From Strongylocentrotus droebachiensis (Eukaryota; Echinodermata; Echinoidea; Camarodonta; Strongylocentrotidae): DNA of 64,000 nt. Below the pieces are notes generated by a model, which saw only the letters and a program-made list of their open reading frames with translations, was not told where the DNA came from and ran no database searches. The DNA lies in assembly GCA_035222895.1 (NCBI GenBank), contig JAVYIG010000165.1:738501-802500 (forward strand), in the 5' to 3' direction. A program made the translations under genes and the position numbers. Of the stretch, positions 24,013 to 34,355 are shown one piece after another; position 1 is the first letter of the stretch; the number at the start of each line of letters is the position of its first letter.

Positions 24013-24339
24013 GCTGAACAATCCGGTAAAGCGGGATATTAATAATAATAACAACAGATAAACTAGAGTTAATGTAAGTTGTGATAAGCAGGTGACCAGA
24101 GGATTGGTTCTAGAAGTATGATATATAAAATGATCTTCTCAGTTTTCCTGATAAACTAACTACCGGTATACAAAACCTTTTAGAAATGAACCTGAAGAAG
24201 TTTCATCCCATTATCCAACAGTTTATTACCAAAAGATCTACACAAATTCAAGCATGACGAGACTGAATAAGAACAAGAAAAACATACATCATCACTGTTC
24301 TTTCGATTCAATCTTTAGCATTTCCTCAGTCTGCTCCTT

Positions 24340-24380
24340 ATTTGATGATGATGATGATGATGATGATGTGGTGTTGGTGT

Positions 24381-24444
<64 letters not shown>

Positions 24445-24655
24445 GATGATGATGCTAATGCTGCTGATCCTGCTGATGGTGATGATGATGATAATAATAC
24501 TGCTGATGCTGCTGATGATGATAATGATGATGATGATGATGATTGATGATGATGATGTTGGTGATGATGATGATGATGCTGATGATGATGATGATGTTGG
24601 TGTTGATGATGATAATGCTGCCGATGCTGCTGCTGATGATGATGATGCTTTCTCT
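24340..24655. repeat. (GAT)n microsatellite
   Basis: GAT/ATG trinucleotide repeats over about 300 bp are interrupted by GCT and GGT units. The long frames of poly-Met/Asp or poly-His/Ser that cross it are artefacts of the repeat. Confidence 0.95.
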
Positions 24656-24707
24656 GGACCTTCATTATTTGAGCTAGATTGATGGTAATGTTTTTTTTAC
24701 CTTGTAA

Positions 24708-24800
24708 TTAAAATATGTTTGGTGACAAAGCCTTCTCCTGAAACTGGTCTAGATGAAAGGAGGTTATCATATCAACTTTCTCTACTCCTTGTTCAATGAC
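24708..24800 (-). pseudogene. Decayed duplicate of the URAD terminal exon
   Basis: Minus-strand translation from about 24797 reads EQGVEKVDMITSFHLDQFQE followed by KALSP and a TAA at 24710-24708. The real URAD end reads KGVEEVKKISYYRLLDMIQE then KGLSP. The surrounding DNA words (ggtgacaaa-cccttctcctga) are also duplicated, so about 150 bp at the gene's 3' end were tandemly duplicated and then diverged. It could serve as an alternative terminal exon, but no clear acceptor was seen. Confidence 0.6.
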
Positions 24801-24825
24801 AATGATGCTGGTGTTTCTATGGACC

Positions 24826-27012
24826 TCATAATTTAGGTTGTTTTGGTGACAAACCCTTCTCCTGAATCATATCTAGGAGTCTATAGTAGCTAATCTTTTT
24901 CACTTCCTCCACTCCTTTCTGAAGCTCTAGTTCCCTTGAATTCTGTATACGAGTTTGTAGTCCTTGAAGAATAGCAGCAATCTTATTCTCTCTGGCACAG
25001 ATCACGAACGGGAAAGAGAACTTCTTGCGGTATATGTCATTGTTCTTATGGATCTCATTGTACTGTTCATCAGTTAAAGAAGACAGACCGGCACTTGCTT
25101 GCTCTTGCTCTGATTCCGATGTTAGTTTGCCTTGACGTGCAAGCTTACCAGCAAGATTAGGATGACATCGCAAGATGGACTGCTTACCTATTATGAAATA
25201 GAAAAAAGTTGATCTCAATTTGGTTTCATTACTTTTCTATAAGGACAGGATAATATGGAAAGACATCTGATATTATAGTTTCGATACATGTTTCATCTTT
25301 CAATTACTTTGATCAGGCCCCGGCCCCCCCACTCAGTGTTTGTTATAGGGTACGCATATGCTCGTACCCTCTTTTTGAAAGCACCCCCTATCTGAGGACT
25401 GCCAAGTGCCAACATTTCCGAACCCCCTTTCGCGGGCTTTTCGCGGGCTTTTCCTGCCTTGGAGACCCCCCTAAATCAGGAAAAATGCTCAATGTACCCC
25501 CCCTAAATTCGGAATAATTTCTCAGGAGTCCAAAGAGATGAGAGAAAAAAAGAAAAACACCCCCTTTTTAAAGAAATCTCTGGGTGAAAAGTCAAATACA
25601 GCCCTTTTTTTACAATTCTCGGGCCGGACTTTGTTGCACGAAAAGTACCCCTTTACCGGACATTTTGGCAACACGCATGCGGTCATTCCGACCTCTGAGT
25701 GGGGGGGCCGGGGATCAGGCTGACTTTGATATTACCGGTAGTTGCTTGAATACTTGACAGAAAATTCAAATGATGTCATTTGCCATTCAATATCCAGGAG
25801 AGGAATTCGCACCTGGGCCCTGTTTCATAAAGATTGCTGTCAATGACAGATGCCATACAACTATGATAAAATTTGCTCATAACCAATCAAATGCAAGGAT
25901 TTCAGTTTTTTAATACAATTATTGTATCTCGTTATTGCTCATAAAGTTTTAAGAAATGGGGGCCCCAGGGAGGATGTATAAAGCCATTGTATTGAAATTT
26001 GCAACATGCCCTCGCAATGTCGGACTACATTGAAATTTAGGAATGCTCCTTATTGGGAGTGGAGATGATGCACGGAGTGTGTGCATGCATGTTTCTGATG
26101 TCAAAAGAATGTATAGATGTATTTATTATAAGACACTGTAAAACAAGATTATTTCTACTGCTACCAACTATCATCACAAAACATGGCAGCATTTTCGAAA
26201 GTTCGCATACATGTATATGCCAATTAGTTCATAAAATTGTACTTTGCACATAAATACATTTTGTGAGTACTGTACCCAATAAAAAATCATCAGAAAATAT
26301 TTATTTTCAATCAGGCCAAATTACAAAAAATTAAGTGTTTCTCATCCCAACCCGCGCCCTTTTTGGCCGCCGCCTCCTCTTTTTTTTTTTAAGCCTATGA
26401 TAATACCATACATTTTTGTTTAAATAGCTTCTAAAGTGATACAAATCATTTTTTTTTGGTCAAACATTGCATCATTATACTCACATAGCACAATATCTGT
26501 GAATAAATAGGCTTGGCCAGCTATAATTAGCATGGCAGCCATCTTGGAAAAAAAAAGCTAAAAATTGCAAAAAAATATTAAATAGTAATGCCTTGCCTCC
26601 TCCTTTTTGTGAAAGTCTGGACGAGAAACACATTATTTTTTATATTTGGCCTTACAATACTCGGACCATATTCAATGGTTTACTTTACACTATTGGTACA
26701 ATAAGCATGATAGTGGATTATTGTATCAATATCCAACAGATGAACATATACACACTGATGACGTCCAGATTAATTTACACATTTCGGTACAGATTTTGAC
26801 AGGCAGACAAACTAAAGATACTCACCAGACTCAGGCAATGAATCCATAAAGTCACAGAAGCAACGATGTAAATGATCAAAGCTCTGGAAAGGTTGATGAG
26901 ACCAGACTGCTCCAGCTATTAATATACCATGCTCAACAATGTTCTTGAAATTCTCAATGAATTCCTCGTATTCTTGCTGGTTGACAGCTTCAATGGTGAA
27001 TTTCTCTGCCAT
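24826..27012 (-). CDS. URAD: OHCU decarboxylase (URAD), complete CDS of two exons
   Basis: Exons 27012-26826 and 25187-24826 (minus) join in frame to 182 residues; human URAD has about 173. The enzyme converts 2-oxo-4-hydroxy-4-carboxy-5-ureidoimidazoline to (S)-allantoin, the last step of peroxisomal urate oxidation. Family signatures are present: the catalytic His71 in LRCHPNLAGK, the S-x-x-E-Q motif (Ser88, Glu91, Gln92) followed by ASAGL, and FPFVICARENK near 121-131. The C-terminus is ...KQPKL, which resembles but is not a canonical SKL-type peroxisomal signal. The ATG begins MAEKFTIEAVNQQEYEEF; a minus-strand acceptor 5' of it (about 27045) implies a non-coding first exon. The intron holds two transposons (25318-25713, 26314-26651). 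Confidence 0.95.
25318..25713. mobile_element. C-rich TIR element with 6-bp TSD (copy 1)
   Basis: The ends are CCCCGGCCCCCCC and GGGGGGGCCGGGG. An exact 6-bp direct repeat (atcagg) flanks it at 25312-25317 and 25714-25719. The interior has 'gtaccctctttttgaaagca' and 'cccctttaccggacattttg', shared with the larger copy at 51050-54791. It lies in the URAD intron. No transposase; superfamily not assigned. Confidence 0.85.
25817..25972. mobile_element. Short foldback, 'gggccctgtttcataaag' type
   Basis: The left end 'gggccctgtttcataaagat' and the right end 'agttttaagaaatgggggcc' are imperfect inverted repeats. They resemble the termini at 42985-43135 and 43412-43554. Confidence 0.45.
26314..26651. 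mobile_element. PIF/Harbinger-like MITE (copy 2)
   Basis: The ends GGCCAAATTACAAAAAATTA and the inverted ...ATTTGGCC match the family at 22774-23150. The inner boxes 'gtgtttctcatcc' and 'ggacgagaaacac' are inverted. The flanking trinucleotides are TCA and TTA, an imperfect TWA-like duplication. It sits in the URAD intron, near the exon 1 donor. Confidence 0.7.
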
Positions 27013-27044
27013 TGTTGATGCATTGGCTTAGGACTCTTCTGAAT

Positions 27045-28250
27045 CTGAGAGGTAACAAAATAAAAATTAAAGAATAATAGTAACTACTGTTGAGAATAGT
27101 TGTAGTCTATATTATCTTCTCAAGACAATACTTCCCCCTTCTCCTCTTCTGTTATATACATTTGCTTTTTCCAACCAAATTGGTGTTCTTACAGAAATCT
27201 TTTTCCTGCAATACGCACATTCCATGAACTAATATCTCTAGTCTAGTCATTAAATATGAATCCAATTTTGGTCCGCCATCTATATCAATTAGTCTACATG
27301 TTCCAATCTGACTACCAGTACCAGATGCATTTTTATTGTATGGTGGTGCTACCATATACATGTAGTTCATGTGAGACCTTAGTTCGCTATCTAAAACTAA
27401 TCTGATACCACCGACAAGCGTCTAGGAATCAACAGAACTACAGAAGATGTCATCAAAATTGTAAGTAAAAAAGTGATACCAACTGATTGGTTAATATTTC
27501 CACTTCCAAATTATGCAATTATCTTATATTTGATTGATCAATTTTGTTTGTTAAATCAGCTGCAAACTTCCATGCACAAATTAAGGTCTCATTGTTTTTT
27601 TAAAGACATTTTCTTCAGTTGCAGCGCATTCTGATCCAACATCGAATCTGTCTAGAGATCAATCACGATATTTCCAGATTTCTATTGATAAATTTTCTTG
27701 TTGCACTAACTTGTAGTCTAAAATGTTGCCGTCCATTTGCTTTTATTTAAACTAAATATATTTGTGTACCGGGTAGAATTATTAGAAATCAAGGATCGAA
27801 TAACACATTCCAAATATTTTTATAAATCTCAGCAAACTTTGATCACCCCATCATAATTACTTGAATGGAACCTTCGTTAAAATTAGAATCCACTTCCATA
27901 CATGTCTACTAACCTATAAAATGGTGGCCGTGGAACAGGTGGACTAAGGATTTTACTATTTAGGTAATTCAAATTTTATTTTACTTTTAGCAGTCCAATT
28001 TCATAATTGCAGAAGAATATACATGTATAATAAGTGGGTGGTTTTTCATGGTAACCCACGCCCCCGTTTAACACGCATACACACACCCACACCTACAGTA
28101 CACAAAGGTAACGACTCCAGCATATCGTGAATCGAGGCGACGCGGCGTGCAAATCGAAGGCCGAAAATAAAAGTGAAGTGTGAAAAAAGTTTGCTTTTTT
28201 TAATAGACTCTACTATAGTTTTGCTAGGGAATGTCATTTCTTAACAACAA
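27045..28250 (-). promoter_or_regulatory. Upstream region of URAD
   Basis: A minus-strand acceptor at about 27045 precedes the URAD start exon. A minus-strand donor (atag|gttagt, about 27916) follows 'ccacggccaccattttatag', so a non-coding first exon near 27915-27945 is possible. No other gene is supported here. Confidence 0.3.
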
Positions 28251-29435
28251 AACTTCAAAAACATGTGAGGGGGCCGGGGGGGGGGGGGGTACTATTATTA
28301 AGACATAGTAGGTCTACGGGGGTGAATGTGCCGCTCTAATGAGTCAATTGTAGCTATTTTCACAAAAAATCCCTAAACATAGGTCCCATTTTTAACAAGA
28401 TATTCATAAACATGGGTCCTTTTTTTCAAAAATTGTGAAAAATGGGTAGGGCCCGGGTTTCGATGCTTGGGCGGCACACCCCCATCCAACCCAAATCTGA
28501 AAACCCCCCGGTGAGGAGGTATACTTCCGTCACCTTCGCCCCTCTTGTTTACTAGCTATGCTCCCTTGTCCCTTCGCATTTCGTCCCCCCCCCGGTCATG
28601 AAAAAAAATCGGTGCCCCTGTACCTGTCTACCTATCTCTATTTCATGGTTTCATGGTCTAGAGCAGGCCTTCTCAACTGGCAGCGCGGGCACCACTTGTG
28701 GCGCTTGCGGTCAGTCGGAGTGGCGCGCGGCTGTTCCAAAAAATTAATAGATTCTACAAAATAAATTAAAAATTAAAAATCAAAGAAAGAAAAAATTAAA
28801 AAACTCAGCAATATCACAAATTTGCAGTTGAAGTTGAGCCCAAAACGTAAGCAAGCCATTTTGGTTGTTTGATTTTCACTGGATTTTGACATTTTCCTTG
28901 TTTATTGCACCAAAATAACTACATATAAATTTACTTCCAGTGTAGATTTTACAAAAGAATTGTACTAAATTTTTCACATCAATATGAAATTATGATTGAT
29001 GTTTTATGGAATAAAAAGGTGTTAAAAATGCCACATAATTATGAGCCCTAAAAAGCCCTAAAATCGACTAGCTTCGGGGGGCTTCGCCCCCTGGACCCCA
29101 CCCGGTATCGGCTCAGCGGCGGCTCGGTCGCTACGCTCCCTCGCAACACAGTCACCGTTCGTTTGTGTCTCCTTAGATCAAGATTAATGTATCTTGATCT
29201 TCGGAGTAGTTGCTACAACCGGCCGTGTCAGACACGTTGCCCCGGGGTGCGAGACTCTTGTAGCGTGCCCCCATTTAAAACAATTATACAATAACAGTTA
29301 ACATGATATTTAATTAATAGTAGAACTCTATGATACTATTAAAATTACTCTCATGTTATGGGAAAAAAATATTATATATATATATATATATATATAATGT
29401 AAAAATAAATGGTTCTGCGTCGGTGCATAAAATGA

Positions 29436-30343
29436 ATAGGACACAAGGTAGATAAATAAAAACACCGGAGAAGTGAATATTCCACTGACGTTTCGGGCAT
29501 AGCCCTTTATCGAAGTGATTCAAGCATGAACAACAATATACAAAAACAAAAATATAGGCGACGCTTGGTAGTCAAGATGCAAAGGCGCGTGAGAGTACGC
29601 GAAAGAAGAGAAAAAGAGATAGAGAAACGTCACAAAGCTCAAAAGTTGGACCATTGTGACGTGAGAAAATAGGAGAAAATTAGAAATATAGGGAGCGTTA
29701 GAAGAGCGTATCTCCAGGGGAGATACGCGGAAAGCAAAAGAAAAGGAAAAGAAGAGGCGCACAGAAAGAAAAATAAGCAATTGAAAAAGCATTATGACGT
29801 AATAAAGATATTCAAGTTCAACAAAGTTCAGTGTGAGTTAGGGAAAGATCTGAAAGTGGCGTTCATCCCGTTCGGGTGGAGAGTGCCAAGTTTGAAGATT
29901 ATCCTCTCCTCCATCAGCTTCCTTTCTTTCTCATCTCGGCAAGATTTCAGCACACATACTTGAAGGTCATCAGCATTATGATCTCCGATGTTGAAGTGGT
30001 GAGCTACAGGTAGTCCGGCTGTCTTCAGGCGTATGGAACGCAGATGCTCCGTGATTCTATCGGCTAGGCGTCTCTTTGTCTCCCCGATGTACACCATGGA
30101 ACAGCGGGTACATGTCAATCCGTAAATGACATTAGTGGTGGTACATGTGAATTCTCCTCTGATATGCCAAGTTCCTCTGGGGCCCACCACATCATGGGAT
30201 GAGACATGGGCGCAGGTCTTGCAACGAGGACGCTTACACCGAGTGGTACCAGGATTAGTGATGCTGTGGGGTATCTGACTGGGAAGTCTTGAGCAGACAA
30301 GTTCGTTTTTGATGTTCTTCCCCCTCCGGTACGCCGTGATGAA
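29436..30343 (-). mobile_element. Penelope-like element, left (minus) arm
   Basis: This 908-bp arm is the reverse complement of 30544-31451. The coordinates pair with a constant sum of 60887 at both ends, so there are no net indels. It carries the GIY-YIG endonuclease end of a Penelope-like element followed by the hammerhead-like 3' motif. The outer end abuts a (TA)n run at about 29374-29395. Its 5' part continues across the centre to 30529, giving this copy a longer coding portion than the right one. Confidence 0.85.
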
Positions 30344-30529
30344 TGGGTTGGCCCCAAATACACTAAGAGTCGTCTCGTCAGCCCGGAGGATGTTGATGTT
30401 TTCACGTACGGCCTTAGCAATTCGCTGAGATGTATGGTTGTACGTGAGTACAAGAGGGGTGCGGGAATTAGAATCCTTACGTCTCTTAGTCAGAGCGTCA
30501 TGTTGTGTGATTCGGCTAGCCTTCATCAT
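29828..30529 (-). pseudogene. Penelope GIY-YIG endonuclease fragment, 233 residues
   Basis: An open frame with a Cys-rich segment (CKRPRCKTC, about residues 98-106) is followed by the GIY-YIG core: VIYGLTCTRCSMVYIGETKR, RLADRITEHLRSIRLK, a conserved His region (VAHHFNIGDHN) and the Glu-bearing LMEERIIFKLGTLHPNG. This is the endonuclease domain that follows the reverse transcriptase in Penelope-like elements. The reverse transcriptase itself is absent, so the copy is 5'-truncated and not autonomous. Confidence 0.85.
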
Positions 30530-30543
30530 TCCCCCTTCGACGA

Positions 30544-31451
30544 TTCATCACGGCGTACCGGAGGGGGAAGAACATCAAAAACGAACTTGTCTGCTCAAGA
30601 CTTCCCAGTCAGATACCCCACAGCATCACTAATCCTGGTACCACTCGGTGTAAGCGTCCTCGTTGCAAGACCTGCGCCCATGTCTCATCCCATGATGTGG
30701 TGGGCCCCAGAGGAACTTGGCATATCAGAGGAGAATTCACATGTACCACCACTAATGTCATTTACGGATTGACATGTACCCGCTGTTCCATGGTGTACAT
30801 CGGGGAGACAAAGAGACGCCTAGCCGATAGAATCACGGAGCATCTGCGTTCCATACGCCTGAAGACAGCCGGACTACCTGTAGCTCACCACTTCAACATC
30901 GGAGATCATAATGCTGATGACCTTCAAGTATGTGTGCTGAAATCTTGCCGAGATGAGAAAGAAAGGAAGCTGATGGAGGAGAGGATAATCTTCAAACTTG
31001 GCACTCTCCACCCGAACGGGATGAACGCCACTTTCAGATCTTTCCCTAACTCACACTGAACTTTGTTGAACTTGAATATCTTTATTACGTCATAATGCTT
31101 TTTCAATTGCTTATTTTTCTTTCTGTGCGCCTCTTCTTTTCCTTTTCTTTTGCTTTCCGCGTATCTCCCCTGGAGATACGCTCTTCTAACGCTCCCTATA
31201 TTTCTAATTTTCTCCTATTTTCTCACGTCACAATGGTCCAACTTTTGAGCTTTGTGACGTTTCTCTATCTCTTTTTCTCTTCTTTCGCGTACTCTCACGC
31301 GCCTTTGCATCTTGACTACCAAGCGTCGCCTATATTTTTGTTTTTGTATATTGTTGTTCATGCTTGAATCACTTCGATAAAGGGCTATGCCCGAAACGTC
31401 AGTGGAATATTCACTTCTCCGGTGTTTTTATTTATCTACCTTGTGTCCTAT
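30544..31451 (+). mobile_element. Penelope-like element, right (plus) arm
   Basis: This is the inverted twin of 29436-30343. The encoded endonuclease segment (30697-31059) is identical over 120 residues to the end of the left-arm frame. The arm starts abruptly inside the coding region, so it is more 5'-truncated than the left copy. It ends at 'cttgtgtcctat', followed by a (TA)n tract. The outer flanks of the two arms differ. Confidence 0.85.
31371..31405 (+). ncRNA. Hammerhead-like motif of Penelope 3' end
   Basis: The sequence gataaagggctatgcccgaa then ACGTC has a GGGC-UAU-GCCC hairpin followed by GAAAC-GUC, as in hammerhead ribozymes known from Penelope-like elements. The first catalytic box, normally CUGAUGA, reads here as CGAUAAA, so activity is doubtful. 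The mirror copy is at about 29482-29516 on the minus strand. Confidence 0.4.
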
Positions 31452-31744
31452 ATAGGCCTATATATATATATATATTATGAATCAATTGATTTGGTTGATC
31501 CACGTTAGATGGCACAAACACGGCACTACTAGACAGAGATCCTAATAATTACAGAGCTTGGTCTTGTTGCTCTGTTCGCCAGCAGTTTAAGGATATGGAA
31601 TCCCGCTGCACATTACTCACAAGAGTTCTAACAAGCCAAGCTTATACAGAGCCTATAATAAGTAATGTTGTGCATGTACCACCCACCTATAACAAAAATA
31701 AAAAATGAAAAAAAAAAAGGGAAAAAAAAAATCATGTTCAAGAA

Positions 31745-31795
31745 AAGGATATAGATCTAGATCTAGATCTAGATCTAGGTCTAGATCTAGATCTA
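31745..31795. repeat. (AGATCT)n palindromic microsatellite
   Basis: Repeated self-complementary hexamers tagatc/agatct over about 45 bp, in the right part of the hAT-like element. Confidence 0.85.
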
Positions 31796-32723
31796 CCGTA
31801 GGCTATAGTCTAGAGTATAGACCTACACTTTGTATTCTTCTTTTGTGTCATCAAATGCTCTGCCAGGCTTTGGCACATACGGGTTGGCACTTCAACTTCA
31901 ATTAAAAAAAAATTGGCACTTCTAATAAACTAGTATTAGATTTCTAGATCTAACAGTTAGTTGAGAAGGCCTGGTCTACACAGTTAGATCTAGACTCTAG
32001 AGTCTAGAGTCTACTGGACTGTACGTGCTGAACAATTACACATTCTGAAAGAAGTTATAAAATAAACTAGCCTAATAACTAGTATGATATCTCTAGATCG
32101 ACATTATTTATCAGAGCTTTAACTTACAAGTTACAGCAATTTTGCAAACTAACACATTAACCCAGCTCAGCTCGCTATTAAAAGTATGGAACAATTGGAT
32201 TGCCTCCGAGCTCCAAGTCATGAAGTAGTCAAGCAGCCGCCATTCTTCAATGAACATGTACGTACGGAGGTGATATTTGAGCGCGCGCGCGCGTACGTAC
32301 ATACGCATTCACACAAGTACAGTAACTAACATACCCTGGTTCTACAACAAATAGAGCTATCCTGGCTGTGTATTAAAATCTGTTCTATTGATTCTCAACA
32401 TTTAAAACACCAATGTACAAAACTCAACTAATTTCACTAAAAATCGGTACTTTAGTGAAAATTGATGACATATAAATCGCTGTAAACTACAATTTGTTTA
32501 ACTTACTGATGTTTAAAAGAATAATTTGAAAGTTAAATTTGTGAGTCTACTGTCAAACTTGCCGATCAACCACATCGTATTTATTGTGTGCATTTGTGTG
32601 TACTGTATGTATTGACTATTCATGATTACAATTGCTGCCTATTAGCACGTAGTGATGCGCTAAAGGTCAATACGCATATTAGCATTGACTCTCCATGGAT
32701 CATGCTTTGCGCTGGATCGCGAT

Positions 32724-32898
32724 CAGGGGGGTGTTTCATAAAGCTGTTCGTAAGTTACGCACGACTTTACGCACGACTGGAACATGTTCTTGGGTGCTAA
32801 TCAGATTCTCAATCATTTACATGTAGCACAAGAACATATCACCAGTCGTGCGTAAAGTCGTGCGTAACTTACGAACAGCTTTATGAAACACCCCCCTG
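32724..32898. mobile_element. Foldback MITE, 'ggggtgtttcataaag' type
   Basis: About 55-bp inverted arms, nearly perfect (gtgtttcataaagctgttcg ... cgaacagctttatgaaacac), enclose a spacer of about 65 bp. Outer G/C runs abut the arms. No target duplication is evident. Confidence 0.85.
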
Positions 32899-32904
32899 GA
32901 GTGA

Positions 32905-33215
32905 GTACAACTATCCTCTTTTCTGTGGCGGGAATATTGAAATGATAATTTGCTCCTCGATTTGAAGCCGCTGGCTGAAAGATTTGAAAAGCATTGGTAA
33001 ATTCATCAAGTGCATTAGCTTACTATTGAATATTGATTTCAATCTGACTAGAGCATTTGCCATGCCATTTAACAACACAGTCGTGGCCTGGCTCGGGACG
33101 GACGACAACATCAACGGTACCTACATCGTCATCCATCGGACAACTCTGGGCGGCCGCGGCGAGCAGAGGCTTCACTCCGCCCCTGCCCTAGGTCTGCATT
33201 GCATTGGCCATTAAT
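32905..33215. promoter_or_regulatory. CpG-rich island with possible first exon
   Basis: This stretch is GC- and CpG-richer than its surroundings (ggcggccgcggcgagcag near 33151). On the minus strand an ATG at 33114 opens 30 codons ending at a good donor (33024/33023, gtaagc); the N-terminal peptide MMLSSVPSQATTVLLNGMAN has no recognised homology. On the plus strand a short frame spans 32984-33214. A promoter of an unseen gene is plausible, nothing more. Confidence 0.25.
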
Positions 33216-33580
33216 TGTTATTTACTTTGCATTGCATTGACTTGTCTTGTCTTGTCTTTTCTATAGGCCTACTGCTCCAGTTCCTGCATATTAGGCCTTA
33301 AAAAAAGATGTTGTAGGTCTACTAGACCTATTGCCCTTTGCGGCGCTAGTTCAGAAGCCTCTACAAAATTTCTTGGCGAGAGGCCTAGCTCAGCTCAGTG
33401 ACACTAGACCTAGTAGTAGACAGAAATAACCATCTGATTTGGGTCATTTCTTTAATAAAACTGACATTTGTTGTCATTCCCCAGTGGAGCCAGACGTAGT
33501 CTCAGTGGAACAACCGACAATTAGAGAGACTGAAGCTTTCGGTCTATGACAGTAGCTGCTTGTTAGTAGTACATTTTAAC

Positions 33581-33741
33581 TAGACCGAATTTTCCGTCTC
33601 TTTCGTTCGTTAGCCTTTTATTGGGGTAGGGTCGGATTTTCCGTCTCTTTCGTTCGTTAGCCTCTTAAATTCTTATTGGGGTAGAGCCGACCCTACCCCA
33701 ATAAGAGGCTAACGAACGAAAGAGACAGAAAATTCGGTCTA
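33581..33741. mobile_element. Short MULE-like foldback, 9-bp TSD
   Basis: The ends TAGACCGAATTTT...TTCGGTCTA are flanked by the exact 9-bp repeat cattttaac (33572-33580 and 33742-33750). The terminal 50 bp match the element at 9830-10666. The left arm carries an extra partial copy of the terminal segment, so the arm is internally duplicated. Confidence 0.85.
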
Positions 33742-33967
33742 CATTTTAACAAGACATGAAAAGTATTTTCTGTTTCTTTACATATCACACTGGTCATGGT
33801 CCATTTTACAATATACGCCATCTGCATCATTTTGTTTTCAGCATCAGTATACGGAAGTGTGAGGTGATCCTGTTGAAAATTCTGGTCGTTTCATTGAGTC
33901 GTTTTAATATAGTCTAGGGTCTATAGAGTAGACTATAATGCAATAGTTTAAAATTTACTTGCTTTAA

Positions 33968-34355
33968 AGATAAAGACCAGTTATGGTCATGCGATTACAT
34001 TGTGAAAGAAACGTTGTGGAATCGATCAGAAAAGATTGATCATCTAGGATATATAAGTATTGGTGTGTACTGCAAGGTTCTGGAATCTTCAAAATGATAG
34101 GAAATTTGGCCCAGTCATGTCAAAGTTACAAGCACTTTACACAGAAAGATGTATATGTTCTACGTGACATCCGCGCGATATCTATCAGGTCCAAATAGAT
34201 ATAATAATTTACCAAATATATCAATTAGTAGGCGGTTTCTCGGCAAAATTTGTATCATCACATATTAGTCAAAACATATTCTTTCACATGATTGGTAATA
34301 TTGGCTTCCATTTCATTTTTTGAGAGGGGGGTGTTTCCAAAACTGGTCTTTACCT
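33968..34355. mobile_element. TTAA MITE with AGATAAAGACCAGTT ends (copy 2)
   Basis: Perfect TTAA flanks (33964-33967, 34356-34359) and inverted ends agataaagaccagtt / aactggtctttacct mark a complete copy, closely similar to 19624-20022. Confidence 0.85.

Larger units (their letters stand above)
28664..31973. mobile_element. Degraded hAT-like element hosting a Penelope insertion
   Basis: The left end CAGGCCTTCTCAACTGGCAG and the right end ...AGTTGAGAAGGCCTG share a 15-bp perfect terminal inverted repeat. The flanks gtctagag (28656-28663) and gtctacac (31974-31981) match at 6 of 8 positions, as expected for an old 8-bp hAT duplication. Inside, 29060-29280 is GC-rich with 'gcttcggggggcttcgcccc'. 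No transposase frame is visible. The Penelope-like inverted repeat (29436-31451) occupies most of its interior. Confidence 0.65.

Noticed and set aside
24254..24682. 142-residue frame rich in Asp and Met, and its antisense His/Ser frame
   Set aside because: Both are translations of a (GAT)n microsatellite.
30115..30772. Two 112-residue frames sharing most of their sequence
   Set aside because: They are antisense or alternative-frame shadows of the Penelope endonuclease, mirrored by the palindrome.
29436..31451. Palindrome as a pure sequencing artefact
   Set aside because: The outer flanks differ and the left arm has extra unique sequence at the centre; not excluded without reads, but less likely.
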